DNA of 64,000 bases from Polytrichum commune (lineage: Eukaryota; Streptophyta; Polytrichopsida; Polytrichales; Polytrichaceae): positions 29,036,527 through 29,100,526 of the forward strand of contig OX485808.1 in the NCBI GenBank assembly GCA_950295325.1, read 5' to 3'. The notes beneath the pieces are model-generated. The model was not told the origin of the DNA. It was given only the letters and a program-made list of their open reading frames with translations, and made no database searches. The number at the start of each line of letters is the position of its first letter. Position 1 is the stretch's first letter. This document shows positions 11,701 through 23,052 of the stretch, one piece after another. The position numbers and the translations under genes were made by a program.

Positions 11701-14311
11701 TGAATTCGTGTGGCATTAAAATTGGTGTGTCATGTAGATTAGAGTGGTCTTTGTGACTTGTCATGTAGCACAAGGTGTCATGTGACACCCTCTCTAGTTG
11801 CCACCCAGTGATTGCAAGAAGATCAACACGGGTCAAAGGTGAATAGTGTGGGCTACACTACATCAGATGTTTAGTGTAGCTACAAAGAAATAATGACCCT
11901 AGATATGGAAGTCAATCATTCCCTATACTTGCACAGTACGAGTCTGTATGAACTCTCTTTTTGATTTCAGGGTAACCAGGAGGTTTTCCTTTCTTTCTTT
12001 TGTAACACCTGTTGATGTAACCTTTTTTCTAAAACCGTCTCCTCCTCCTCAGGTCCAAATGGGTAAGCATATTTCTATCATCTCTGTGATGAACGTTTTT
12101 AGTGAGCCAAGCCTTTTTTACTACAGAAACTAAATTGAATGCTTCCTGGGGTTCTTTGCTATGGTGGATGGAAAATGACAGGTCGCTGTTGGTGTGTGCT
12201 TTGTGTTTTGGCTCGACACTGCCAACTTACAATCCCCATATAAAATGTGTGGTTGCCTCCTTTCCACTGGGGTACTAAACCCTCTGTCTCGCTTCTTAGC
12301 ATACGATCTACTGTGGTTTTGAATCTTGTATATATACTCCTTGCACAACCAATCAGGTCTTTAGCGAAGTTCTCTATTCAGGTTGCTAAGCCCACAAATA
12401 GGGTATGCAAAATGAACTATTATGTAAGGTAGAATCATGGGGTTTGGAGTGCTCATTGGTACAATCTGTGTGTATGCAGGAAGAAATTGATCCCATTACC
12501 ACCTCCATTTGGGCTTTGGTACCTTGGCAAGTGGTATCTTCCACTAACAGCCTTTTGCTTTGCAGCAATGAGCAATGGAGTTAATCTGACTGATGGATTG
12601 GATGGATTGGCTGCGGGAACTTCTGCTGCAGCATACATTGGTATGGCTGTAGCTGTTCTCCCAATCTACCCTGGTGAGTACTCTGATTTAGATTACTATC
12701 AAAATAGAGGGGTTTATCACACTGATTATGGTAAATACTGTGGGCCACACTATTCAGCTTATTTCCACACTAAAATAGTAGAGGATTATAGTGTGGGTGT
12801 ACACTATTCACCAACCCACAGTATTTAACATCAGAGGTCCACGTTGTAGGCTACATTATTTTCATCAGACCAAAAATAGTGCGGATTTGAAAGACTTCCA
12901 ACCCAGGTGAAGGAGGTGTATATATCATGGGGGCATGACAATTGTAACTCGGGTTGCATACTATTTTCGTGTGTGATAGTGTATATTGTGGGTCACACTA
13001 TAGGACCACCCAAGGTACATCAGACTATACATATGCCCCTGCTATTTACCATGACCAGTGTAATTGCATCTACCTTCTAAACATTACCTTGAACATTAGT
13101 TAGAGGTCTTTAGGTTTTAAATGTTTATGCAACCTGTGTGGAGGGATATTGATATAGTGAACAGGTGTTTTTATGTTTGCTTGTAGGCCCATCAAGTAGA
13201 GGACTTGGTCACTTTTGAAGTTAGGTTTATCCAACAAGTGTTTTGTTTGGTGTTTTATCATGAAAATGCGACCAAGCCAAAATGTTCCTTTTTGATCACA
13301 CGAATGTGCTGTGTAAAGCACAGGTCTTGGCATTTTTGGAGCAGCTATGGCAGGAGCATGTTTAGGATTTCTGGTGCATAACAAGTACAAAGCAAAAGTA
13401 TTTATGGGAGATACTGGGTCATTAGCCCTCGGAGGAGGACTAGCTGCCATGGCTGCGTGCACTGGCATGTACCTACCGCTGTTCATTGCTTCAGGTGTAT
13501 TTATTATAGAAACCATCTCAGTGATTTTGCAGGTATATTTCAGTTCTATTCTACTCTTCTAGCAGACATGTGTGTATGCCATGTACAAGATGTTAATGTC
13601 ACCAAAACCCATCTACCTGGACAGCAATAATCAGACTAGGATTTATGACTTCACAAGACCAGCATGAACAATTGTTAAACTTGTACTCAAGAAGACTTGA
13701 TCATATTGAACAATTGTAAACCACCTTGTGATGCTAGAAATTTAGAAAGAGGAGTACTTGCCATGACTTGAACAAAAAAGAATTATCATACACATCCAGA
13801 TATGGCAGTATGATACATGAAATGTGAAGTTGGTCAAATTGTTGTCGAATCTTGCTTTCCACCACTGTGTTGTCTTGCTGAAAAGAAAAGTGAAGTGAAG
13901 AATTATGCCAATATAGGCTTTCACCTGGTTGTATGAATCCTTGGTGTTTCAATGTAATGACGTAGGTTGAGTTACCATGACATTGAGTCATAAACTAAGA
14001 ATTGGATAGTACACACTATACATCTTGTCGCACAGGACATGGTGGCACTTAAGAATTCTACTGTGCAATAATTCTGAGTTACTATTGAGTATATTGCTTT
14101 ACGAAGCCTTCTGACATGATTGAAGCAGGTTTCGTATTTCAAGCTGACAAAGCGATTTGAGGGCCAAGGGCACCGGCTACTGCGGATGGCACCCTTCCAT
14201 CATCACTTAGAGCTGATAGGTATGAAGGAGCCTGTTATCATAGCTGCAGCGTATGTTCTATCCTACGTGCTCGCAATTTGTGCGGCACATATAGGCCTCA
14301 TATCAGCCTGA
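8734..14311 (+). CDS. MraY: Plastid-targeted phospho-N-acetylmuramoyl-pentapeptide transferase
   Basis: Model exons: 8734-8802, 9395-9517, 10180-10287, 10370-10426, 10598-10815, 11165-11615, 12182-12246, 12480-12673, 13324-13532, 14129-14311; 558 residues. MraY transfers phospho-MurNAc-pentapeptide to a polyprenyl phosphate, making lipid I. Family signatures: [18 protein letters not shown] (264-281), the DD pair at 320-321 in [20 protein letters not shown] (399-408), [12 protein letters not shown] with Asp458, and MAPFHHHLE with the His triad 522-524. About ten hydrophobic segments start near residue 194. The first 190 residues are the transit peptide and an acidic Ser-rich linker; the start [13 protein letters not shown] is plastid-like. 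Junctions from 10370 on join cleanly in frame. The first three exons are less sure: the donor after 8802 (GTTCGC) is weak and an extra exon could be hidden. Bacterial MraY is about 360 residues. Confidence 0.88.
9524..9900. repeat. Family I TIR repeat in an MraY intron
   Basis: AT-rich sequence rich in GATACC/GGTAT words, ending in CCTATATACCAGTCC. The same order of motifs (ATGCAAGAA.CTTCAT, AATAACTC.GGTAT, CCTATA.ACCAGTCC) occurs in the DHHC gene intron at 27376-27703. Both ends contain a TGGWCTGGTAT-like inverted motif. Likely a non-autonomous DNA transposon; ends approximate. Confidence 0.5.
10780..11162 (+). repeat. Imperfect tandem duplication across an exon-intron boundary of MraY
   Basis: The end of the fifth exon plus the start of its intron (about 10780-10960) is repeated at about 11005-11162. 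Paired landmarks: AAGGTATGAAATG and AAGGTATAAATTG around the donor, TTTCATCTTTCTTGTTAT at 10894 and 11101, and CACTATGGTT near the end. Offset is 225 bp falling to 207 bp. The second copy carries a decoy donor at 11041. Confidence 0.65.
11688..11879. mobile_element. TIR element, family E copy 1, in an MraY intron
   Basis: Starts CTACACTAAACAT and ends ATGTTTAGTGTAG, a perfect 13-bp inverted repeat. The inside contains ACCCTCTCTAGTTGCC, shared with the copy at 61136-61330. 192 bp, non-coding, so MITE-like. Confidence 0.65.
12729..13051. mobile_element. TIR element, family D copy 1, in an MraY intron
   Basis: Begins TGGTAAATA and ends TATTTACCA. Contains repeated GTGTGGGCCACACTA-type palindromes and the phrase CATCAGAGGTC. 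Left-half relatives lie at 35404 and 42326, a right-half relative at about 44840-44948. Flanks are TTA on the left and TGA on the right, so a TWA target duplication is possible but not exact. Confidence 0.6.
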
Positions 14312-14904
14312 TTGCTGAAAGATTTTCTTTAAGAAATATGGTTTCTTCCATTCGAAATATGAAGTTGTTGACAATCGGTTCTGAAGAACTCTGAAGTGAG
14401 ACTGGGGTTGAAGATCTTCAATTGTCACCATGTTTGTATTGCCTGAAGAGCTTGACAAGAACAAAGGTTTTGAGATCCAAGTAAAACTGGTATTTTTGGG
14501 GAAACTTGGACTATATGATGTCTGCAAACTTGCAATTTTCCCTCATGTCCGTATTTGAAGGTTAGCTATAGGAACATGTTTCCATGGATATAGGCAATGG
14601 AATTAGCATTAGATAAATTGAGTTTTGAAACAAATCTACCTACACAAATTTAGTTGCATGCTTCCTGGCACATCTCATGTCTATGAGAAAATGTTGCACA
14701 TGTGAATTTTTGATATAATTGTGAATGCTGCCATGGATGATTTTTGGACTTTCACAAAGTTTTTTTTTGCTTGAATTTTTGTTAAGGTGTGAGTAGGTTT
14801 GTAATCACAAGAAAATAGAAGCTACACAAACCACATTGGATGCTTTGTTTTGCAGGGGCGCATGTGTTATCCATGCTTGAAATGGCACAGATCCAAGGGT
14901 GCAT
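14312..14904 (+). other. MraY 3' UTR and spacer
   Basis: Non-coding and AT-rich, following the TGA at 14309-14311. No strong canonical AATAAA was identified and no repeat recognised. Confidence 0.3.
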
Positions 14905-15041
14905 ATGTGTGAGCATATGAGTCCCACGCAGTCATCCCACGTTGATGAAAGAACCATGGGAATCTACCAGTATGCTAGATTTGTAAATTTTCCAATGACA
15001 TAGGACAATTTTCGAGTGACTTAGGACTCGTGCTTGTAGAG
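14905..15041. mobile_element. CACTA-type MITE, family F copy 1, decayed
   Basis: Matches the family F copies at 22661 and 22912 in its ends (GCATATGAGTCC on the left, ACTCGTGCTTGTAG on the right) and centre (GTTGATGAAAGAAC, TTTCCAATGACATAGGACA). The outermost bases have decayed, so no target duplication is visible. Confidence 0.55.
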
Positions 15042-15425
15042 ACATGATAAATATTGGTGTTAGAACTCTGTTGCCACACAGGGTGATCACAAGCCTTAGT
15101 TGACATAATATTTCTTAGAAGGGTGGAATGTATTCAATTTGTAACCTTCTTTCATAGTTGTGAACTTATCCCAAAGAAATGTAACAGAACATTTATCTCA
15201 TAAGGTGGATACACATGTATTAAGGATCTGAGTGTCAGTCTTGATAGTACATAATCAATTAAACTAGCCCAGAAATGTGTTGTGGAATGTAGGCAACTGC
15301 CACACGTAAGAGCTACTGTATTAGCTGAATGTCAGAGTTCATGAATGATGTTAAGTTACTTAGCTGTTGCTTTGCAATTGTACTGCGCCTTTACTCAAGT
15401 TAGTTGTCAGTTCGTACATGTCTAA

Positions 15426-15995
15426 GGGCTGGTTTACACCATGGACCATGGAAGATGAACTTATTCCATGGTCTGACTTCGTCTAATTTCCATGGTCCAA
15501 TTTCTTGAAAAATCAATTTACAAAGCCTTTGGGCTGCTCATTAGGTGTAAACCGAATGTGATCAAGAGGAATGACCATGCACCGATAAGTGATTGTGCTG
15601 ATTTTTTTAAATATATGTTCAAAAAAGGTAGTTTTGAAAAGAAAAAAAAGAATCAAGTTCGACCATTCTCTTGTCTTCTCTTGTCTTCATCTTTTCGTCC
15701 CCAAAAAAATTTCGATAAAAAATAATTATAACAATATTTCTCTGCTATGGGCTCTTGCTTTTTTTCTACTAGAGCACCTTTTTTGCCTCTCCCATCGCAA
15801 AACATGTTGGACCATGTTAGTGGATAATGTAGGCATTAAAATATGTTTTTGGGGACCTTATATGGCTTTTGTCCATGGTCACTATGACCATTTTCCTTGG
15901 TGTAAACTGAAATAGTCCCGAGACAAATTCAATAGCCAATCACAAATTTTACATGGCCTTAGGACAACTTCATGGTCCATGGTGTAAACATCCCC
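15426..15995. mobile_element. TIR element, family C copy 1, PIF/Harbinger-like
   Basis: Left end GGGCTGGTTTACACCATGG, right end the inverse (CCATGGTGTAAACATCCCC), flanked by TAA at 15423-15425 and 15996-15998. 570 bp, no transposase. The ends include the palindrome CCATGGACCATGG. A second copy is at 62444-63005. Confidence 0.78.
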
Positions 15996-15998
15996 TAA

Positions 15999-16880
15999 CT
16001 AAGAATTTTCAAAAGCACAACCCTACCTATTTATGAAATGTGCTTGCCTCCATTCCTAGCTCTTTAGGGCAAGTCTTAGTAATGTTGTTACTGCATAATG
16101 CTGCTCTTTCAATTTTGTACTCATTATGTCTATGTTGGGTGTGCAAATCTATGACCATTCACCAATACTCATTCAAAATACAAAGATCCTTTCTTTTTGT
16201 ATAGTTTGGTGTTTTACACTTGGATATTTATTGTTTCGTTTTTTTTTATTTGTTTAGGATAAATGCATTTTATGTGTGCCTTATGTTTGCCTTATCTTTA
16301 TGTTTACTAAAAATCTTTAATATTTGTTGATTTGTAACAATATGGCGAAAAAGCAAGATGCCTTCGAGTTATGCTATATAAAAATTCTCAAAGTAATGAA
16401 ACAACACCCATTCCTTCATTGTCCTCTTCTGAGCGTTGTTCTTCTCGTCCATGTTTAACTCAAATTGCTCAATTACAAATTGCAAATTGCTCAAAGCCAA
16501 TGGACGAACACTTGGTATATGCAGTTTGATTAGATTAAATTAAATTTCCATACGGGTAGAGTTTTTTGTAACGTAGCAAAGAAATTGGAGGGATGATTGT
16601 CTTTGATACAACTGACAGCGTTAATACTATAATATCAACCTTCCAATACTATGACAAGATTGGCAAACATGGTAGGTTAACTTGGATTATGCAACGGGGA
16701 GAATGCACCATAGAAAGGGGTATTATTAAGGCAAATTATACATGTCATAAAGCCATGCATTCTTTATTTCAAGATGCATACCATATGGGAAAGGAGCTCA
16801 TTTCATTCTTAAAGTGTGTTGGTTATATTTTTTACTCATGAAGGTAAAAACTAACATAATGAAAAACTCTACCACGATAA
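15999..16880. other. Intergenic stretch
   Basis: AT-rich and non-coding apart from an unrecognised 82-codon open frame at 16593-16841, which might be an N-terminal scrap of the hAT element that follows. Confidence 0.25.
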
Positions 16881-16919
16881 AAGAAAATTCCAATTTTTTT
16901 TTTAATTTTTTTTTTAATC

Positions 16920-17510
16920 GGTTGTCTAAAAGAAAATCCTAGATAGGATCCGAGACTACAAGTTTTTGGGAATCAAAATTGATGAGTCTATGGATATATT
17001 GGTATCATGTCATCTAGTTGTATTTGTTTCTTTTTCTTATATGTATCTTCCTAAACTTACTGCACATTGGAAATGGAAACAAAGACGCATGTATAATTTT
17101 TAAAACACTAATAAGAAGTATGAAGGAATGGGGATTAGACTTTGACAAATATATAAGGTTTAGTTTTTATAGAGAAACAACAATAACAAGTAAAAGAAAT
17201 GGTGTTCCAATAAGAATGAAAAAAAGATAAACCCCTTCCTCACACCACTGCATAATATGGCTTATAGGATAAACTTGATAGCGGTAGATGAAAAAAAAAA
17301 ATTAAAAAAAATTAAAAGGAAATAGATACACATTTATATTATATTTTATAAATTTTATAATGCAAGAAGAGCTTGCTAATTCTCAAAAATATTTCAGAAT
17401 GTATCAAAAGGTGAGATGGTTGTCACCATGGCAAACCATAACAACCTCAGGTAATTCTTCGGAGAGTGGTGACAATTTGGATGCTATGCAGGATGGTTTT
17501 GGGTAGGTAA
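16920..17510 (+). pseudogene. Decayed hAT transposase (DUF4371 type), N-terminal and middle part
   Basis: Broken frames give IDESMDI..SCHLVVFVSF (residues of the DUF4371 region, usually IDESTDIS), then DACIIFKTLIRSMKEWGLDF at 17080-17145, then NPFLTPLHNMAYRINLIAVD (17229-17290), then KYFRMYQKVRWLSPWQTITT (17380-17440). This order is that of hAT-family ZMYM/ZNF862-like transposases. Several stops and frameshifts are present, so it is dead. The C-terminal part lies at 21180-21800, about 3.7 kb away. Confidence 0.65.
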
Positions 17511-17519
17511 TTTGCACTA

Positions 17520-20500
17520 AACTCTGCACTTTCATGTATTTTTATATTCTATATATTTTTAGTTGATATTTTGTATATTTTTGTGGTAGATTTTTTTGTT
17601 TTCCTAGCTCTTTTTGAAATTAAGTGTAAATAAGGCCTAAGATGAATTAGAAAAGTGGAACCAAGCAAATTTGAAAAGGCTACAGTCTCGAGATATCAGA
17701 AAGTCAGGATGGGTAGGACCATAGCTTGATAGAAATGAACATGTTGCTTGAAATCTACACATGACATTAAAAAGGTTTAAAATGTGAGGAAATTAGGAGA
17801 AGCTAGGGCACAATTTAGTTTTTGGTGAATACCGGTACTAAGCCAGATTTTGTAACTTTCCAAAGTATTACTTGTGACTTGAAGCAATTGTGTGTGATGC
17901 ATATTTGCAAGTCAATTGTTTGTGAAGCCAAATAATCAAAGTTTTATCAAGGGGGAATGTACTAGATGGTCTCAATTGTTATTTGAATAAAGTGCACGGG
18001 GGGATCACACCCTCTTACATTTTGTAACCACGTGCGATAATGGGGTATTTAATGGGGGGGTATTTATGCACCTCTCGGTATTTTTTCCCTCCCTATTTGT
18101 AGATATAAAGTTGCTTTGACATATTTTTAAGCACCCTATGTTTATTTGTAATTTTTTGGAGAGACCAATTTTTAGCATCATATTTTTTTTATAAACTGTA
18201 CAAGTACCAAATAATGAACAGAATACTATAGCATTGCAAAATCGACTATGTGAGCAACAAACGCTCCATACCATCCATCTTGTCATTTAATCGGTTTCAT
18301 TTAGTTATACCAATGCTAAAGCATTCAAAGTACCATTCAAAACACAATCAATAACACTTGGAGTTTAGTTAAAAGATTACCAATGAACATGGAGATGAAA
18401 AAATGTACAAGCTAACATAGACAAGTTGTAAACACGGATAGAACAAAACAAGAAATATAATCGATTGTCATAAGACATAAATTTTTTGCATAATTATCTA
18501 CTCCAAAACAAAAGATTGCATTCAATTGAAAAAACTAAATACAAAAATTGAAAACATTTACTTTAATTGTGTTCACAAATACATTCAACCTTGTATCAAA
18601 TATTTACAATGTGAAGGGTTAGGATATAACTATGCACCCTCCAATACATGTCAAGGTACATATCAATATCCTCTCTTATGTCATGATAAGACAAAATTTT
18701 GGAGAGGTTTAACACCAATGATGACAAAGAACTAAAACTAATTGTTGGCATGATGCAGACATACCTCACGAGAGCGGAGCAAGCCGAATCTTTGGCGCTT
18801 GTGAAACACCCTGTGTGAATGTTGTGAATGCTATGGAGCAAAGAAGAAAGCTCCAAAAAATGTATCTTACCTACCACCTTTGTGCCACGTTTCACCAATG
18901 CAAGACCTCCTACCCAAACGCTTCACTGCCTTCACACCACTATGCTTGTCCAAATCCCAAGTAAACCCAAGGGCCGTTGAGAAGTCACAACATTCCTTCC
19001 CTCCCAAAAATCCACAACGTTTCCCTTCAAACTAACTCGTTTCATTCAAATTTGGACAGAATTACACAATTCTTCATCCAAGTAGTCTAATCCATAATTA
19101 TTCTATTGATTCTACTACACACATTTGGGGGGATCCAATATTTATAATCCTATTTTTTTTCTACTGATTACTAAAATGGAGGAATTATTCACCACCTTAT
19201 TTTACATATAAACATGTAGGGGACATATTTCCAAAGCTATGGTAGATCTAATGAATGTATAAAATTTACCCTCAACTAATTAAATTGACCCTATTTTTTA
19301 TCTCACGTGGTTTCTAAAATTCCGATAGTCACCTCCCCGTGATAAAGTGTCACAATATAATTGCAATCTTATAGGATGGTCAAGTAAGTCAAGAGTGATC
19401 ATTTATTTTTAATTTCAAGGTTAATTGCTGAATTCTGATTTTAAACTTTAACATGTATGAATGTGAATTAGTTGATTGAAGCTTGTCTATTATAGCTATG
19501 GTCTATGGTGAAGAAATCTGCTGGACCTCTAAATTTGTGAATAAGACCAAAGTGATTGGGCTAGCATTACAATTGTTGACATAATCAAGGAGTAATTATT
19601 TGACTTTGATAATAAATTGGTCATGTTTTCAGAGTGTCCGATTGATTTACAATTTAGACTATCGTCTTGATGTGATTACTTGATCAGGAAGTCATTGATA
19701 TGCGTGGACTATTATCTCATTGTATAATCTCCTTACTACGAGTTTCTTGAAGCATGACAAGATAAGTGTTATGATTTCATAGAGAAAGAGAGAGAGAGAG
19801 CTTGTTACAGGTCACCCAGTCGATTGGCTATGTACGGGAAATTTGCAGTCCATTGATTTTGTGCTTCCAAAGCATTTAGTGTCATGTCTCTTGAATAAGA
19901 TAAGCAATATGAATGTAAATATGGTGTCTAAATCGGATTTGATGTGTGTGTCATGAATGGTTTCTATTATAACTGCAAATCAAAGTTGATACAAGATAAA
20001 AACAAGTGCAAGCAATAAATGTTTTTTTGAGTGATCTCAGTTGTTTGAGGTTTGATGAATTAACCTTCACTTAATAAACTCGGTCAGAAATCCAGGTTAT
20101 TGAAAAGACTATGGTGTGGAGAGTAACCTTTCAGAGCACCCGAGTTCTAGTCCTTCTAACCTTTGGCACGATGCTAGCTGGAAGGTCAATATAATCAAGA
20201 TTATTGACTATGAAGCGTTTACGTGAAGTCCGAGCAAGCAAGGACTTTTGAAGATGGGGTTGAGGTAAATATTTATAATTTATTGACTATACTACAACAA
20301 TTTCCCTGACTTAAGTAATAAATTTCACCTGCATATATGGTTTGGCCTATGGTTGCAATTGACGGATTCAACGACTACCTTGGCCAAGACAAGGTAAAAG
20401 ACCATAGTTAAATTATATAATTAAAAGAAAGATTTAATTAAGGATTATTATTATTATTATTATTATTATTATTTTGTAAGGATGATTGCACAATCATTTT

Positions 20501-21170
20501 CAAGTTTCATTAAAAAAGGCTAATTAATTCAAGATTATAGGCTACACCAAGTGCCCGTGGCTTTGGTAAAGAGACTAAGATGGAATACTACATGCAAGAC
20601 AATTGATGATGGTTGTACCTATGCTTGAGCACTTCACAAGGTTCAATCAAAATAAACTCACTATGAGACTATTGCTTGGGTAAATAATGTAAGATTGAGT
20701 GACCATCACAATTGCATATATTGACATGGAGAGATTTTGAAGTCTTTAACCCTTAAATCAATACAAAATTATCAATCCAAACCTGAAATGATATGAGATA
20801 ACCAAGTGTTTTCCTTAAATAAACTTATGTAAGACACCTAGATGATATGAAAATCATTTTTTAAGTCTTCTCTAAATGTTTCCATGAGTTTGTTTGTAAC
20901 CACATCTAAACTACAATTTATTCAATATTATCATGTATATTTCAATATAAATTTGTAGATATCATAACAATAGGTTCAGAGATGAAAACGGACATTATTC
21001 AAATTTGTATGTTTTTCATTCAGGACTACGGATTTGAATTGTGACACATTCAATGAAGGCACCACAGATACCACATACTTCTAGAATTTGATCCTCAAGG
21101 TGGAAATCTAAGGAGACTATCTAGTGAAATTAGGGGTGCTAAGTTTTAAGACGTGGAAATGATACGAAAT
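17520..21170. other. AT-rich stretch between the two hAT parts
   Basis: No recognisable gene. Contains a short (GA)n run at about 19780-19800 and an (ATT)n microsatellite at about 20443-20474. It could be intron-like or non-coding sequence of the original element, or later insertions; I saw no clear inverted ends that would decide this. Confidence 0.3.
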
Positions 21171-21179
21171 AAAATAGAA

Positions 21180-21800
21180 GAAGATCTATTTGATGCTTTG
21201 GTTTTCCAAAAGCAATTCGCTTTGGTTGTATGTAAAACATTGGAAAATAGATTTGATGACAATTATATTATAACCATTTTTCGTATTTGGATATGACCAA
21301 TATGCCTTCATGTCAAATAAGTTTAGCTCATTGGGATGTGGCTGATTAAAATTGTTATGTACTCAATATGATTTTGAACGAGAACTTAATAGGAGAAAAA
21401 TCCCTCCTTTGATAAACTTCGTTGCAATTAAGAGGGAGTTCTTTCATTTAAACTACAAGCAACAACAAATTGGTTGAATAAGAGTTTCAAAGATTTACGG
21501 GCAACGATAGCTTGGAATGCTACTTTAAAAGTGATTTATGAAAATTTGGTATTTCATACTGAAATTCCTAGAGTGCAGTGTGTTAGTATGATGACTCATG
21601 AAACAACATTTTCAGTGCAAAATTGTACAAAGACAAAACAGAGGAAAAGGATGTTAATAAAGAATTTGGAGACAGTGTTAAGAGTTGTATTAGAGGGGCC
21701 AATCTAGGGTTGTCATGACATTTTTAATGAAGCAGTGGAAATTTGGAAAAACAACACAAAATTAGATATTTGTTTTTGCATCCCAAACGCTATCTCGTCA
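21180..21800 (+). pseudogene. Decayed hAT transposase, C-terminal dimerisation region
   Basis: Contains LVVCKTLENRFDDN at about 21225, then an open stretch at 21474-21707 with SFKDLRATIAWNATLK, AEIPRVQCVS-like residues, ETTFSVQNCTKTKQRKRM and NLETVLRVVLEGP. Relics of EAVEIWKNNTK follow. This is the hAT C-terminal (hATC) region, where the family motif is usually ERAFSxQN. The reading frame changes several times, so it is not functional. Confidence 0.7.
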
Positions 21801-22660
21801 GACTTGTGGATCTTAAGCATGAGGAACCTAATGTTATGTGATTTTTGTTTGGCAATGTGAATGTTGTATAATTTCTAATGTTGTTTATGCTTTATTTACT
21901 AACCTTTAACCCTTCTCATATTTAATGGCTTCAAATGATGTAGGTGGCTATGAGGACCAACAAATTGTATTTTTCTTTATTTTGTAATATACAAGTTAAA
22001 TGTTGAAACTTGATTGATATAACGTTGCTTTTGTTGTTGCTAGTTGTTAGGTAATGCATGAAAGATGAAGTTGTTGATCTTCATAGTTCTAGAATGTTTG
22101 AAGTTGTTGAAAATTAGAGGGGTTGGGAACTCTTAGCCCCCAACATGTGGGGACAATTCAAGCGAGGTTCAACTCTTGCTAAGGATAATGATTTTTTGTT
22201 CTAAATCATAAGGGACTTAACATTAACAGTATGAAAATGAAAACTAGCAAATAATAATTCAAATATGATTTTTAACCACCCATAAATATATAAAAATGAA
22301 TTTCAACTGAAATAAAATTGTAATGAAGGAAATCAACTCGTTCAACTTGGTGGGCCCCAGTTGCAACCAACCGACTTTAGGCTCCAACCAATTATTGGAG
22401 GGTTGATCGGGATAATCTCCCCATTCATTGGGGTTGCCTATACCACCATAAGAATTTGGTTGAGACCCCAAATACTTGGTGCCAAACAATGCATGTGGCT
22501 CCATGTGTTAGACAACCTACTAGTCAAATGCAATGTATTTTGTGGATGCTACTAATGTGAATGTTATCTCTATTATTATGGCATTGTTAGATGTAGACTT
22601 GAAGACTCTGTCACTTGGTCACCCCTAGAGCTTTCTCCATTTTGGTAGCTAAATTAAAAT
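21800..22660. other. Intergenic stretch
   Basis: No gene or clear repeat recognised; small open frames on both strands near 22259-22555 have no recognisable domain. Confidence 0.25.
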
Positions 22661-22812
22661 CACTACAAGCATGTGAGTCCTAGGCAATTGAGCTACGTCA
22701 CTAGAAACTTGTCCTATGTAATTGGAAAATTTGCAAATCTATCATAATGGTAGATTTGCATTGTTCTTTCGTCAACGTGGGACAATTGTGTAGGACGCGT
22801 ATGCTAGTAGTG
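22661..22812. mobile_element. CACTA-type MITE, family F copy 2
   Basis: Begins CACTACAAGCATGTGAGTCC and ends GCGTATGCTAGTAGTG, an inverted pair. Flanked by AAT on both sides (22658-22660 and 22813-22815). CACTA ends with a 3-bp duplication are diagnostic of the CACTA (En/Spm) superfamily. 152 bp, non-coding. The centre folds back (AAATCTAYCATAATGGTAGATTT). Confidence 0.75.
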
Positions 22813-22911
22813 AATGGTCGCTACAACACAACCACATATCTCATGACCAAACCCCCCACATACAACTAGTTGATGTCTCTCTGGGAGTGGTTTTGTCCTC
22901 CCACTACTAGC

Positions 22912-23052
22912 ATGGGAGTCCTACACAATCGTTTGACATCAATGAAAGAACGATACAAATCTACTGTTGTGTTAGATTTGCAAAACTTTCAATGACATAG
23001 GACAGGTTTCTAGTGACACAGGTCAATTGCCTAGGACTCATATGCTTTTAAT
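22912..23052. mobile_element. CACTA-type MITE, family F copy 3
   Basis: Starts CACTACTAGCATGGGAGTCC; the right end GGACTCATATGCTTTTAATA has lost the final TAGTG. It is flanked by a direct repeat, ACAACTAGTTGATGTCTCT, at about 22862 and 23081, which suggests a local duplication around it. Confidence 0.65.
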
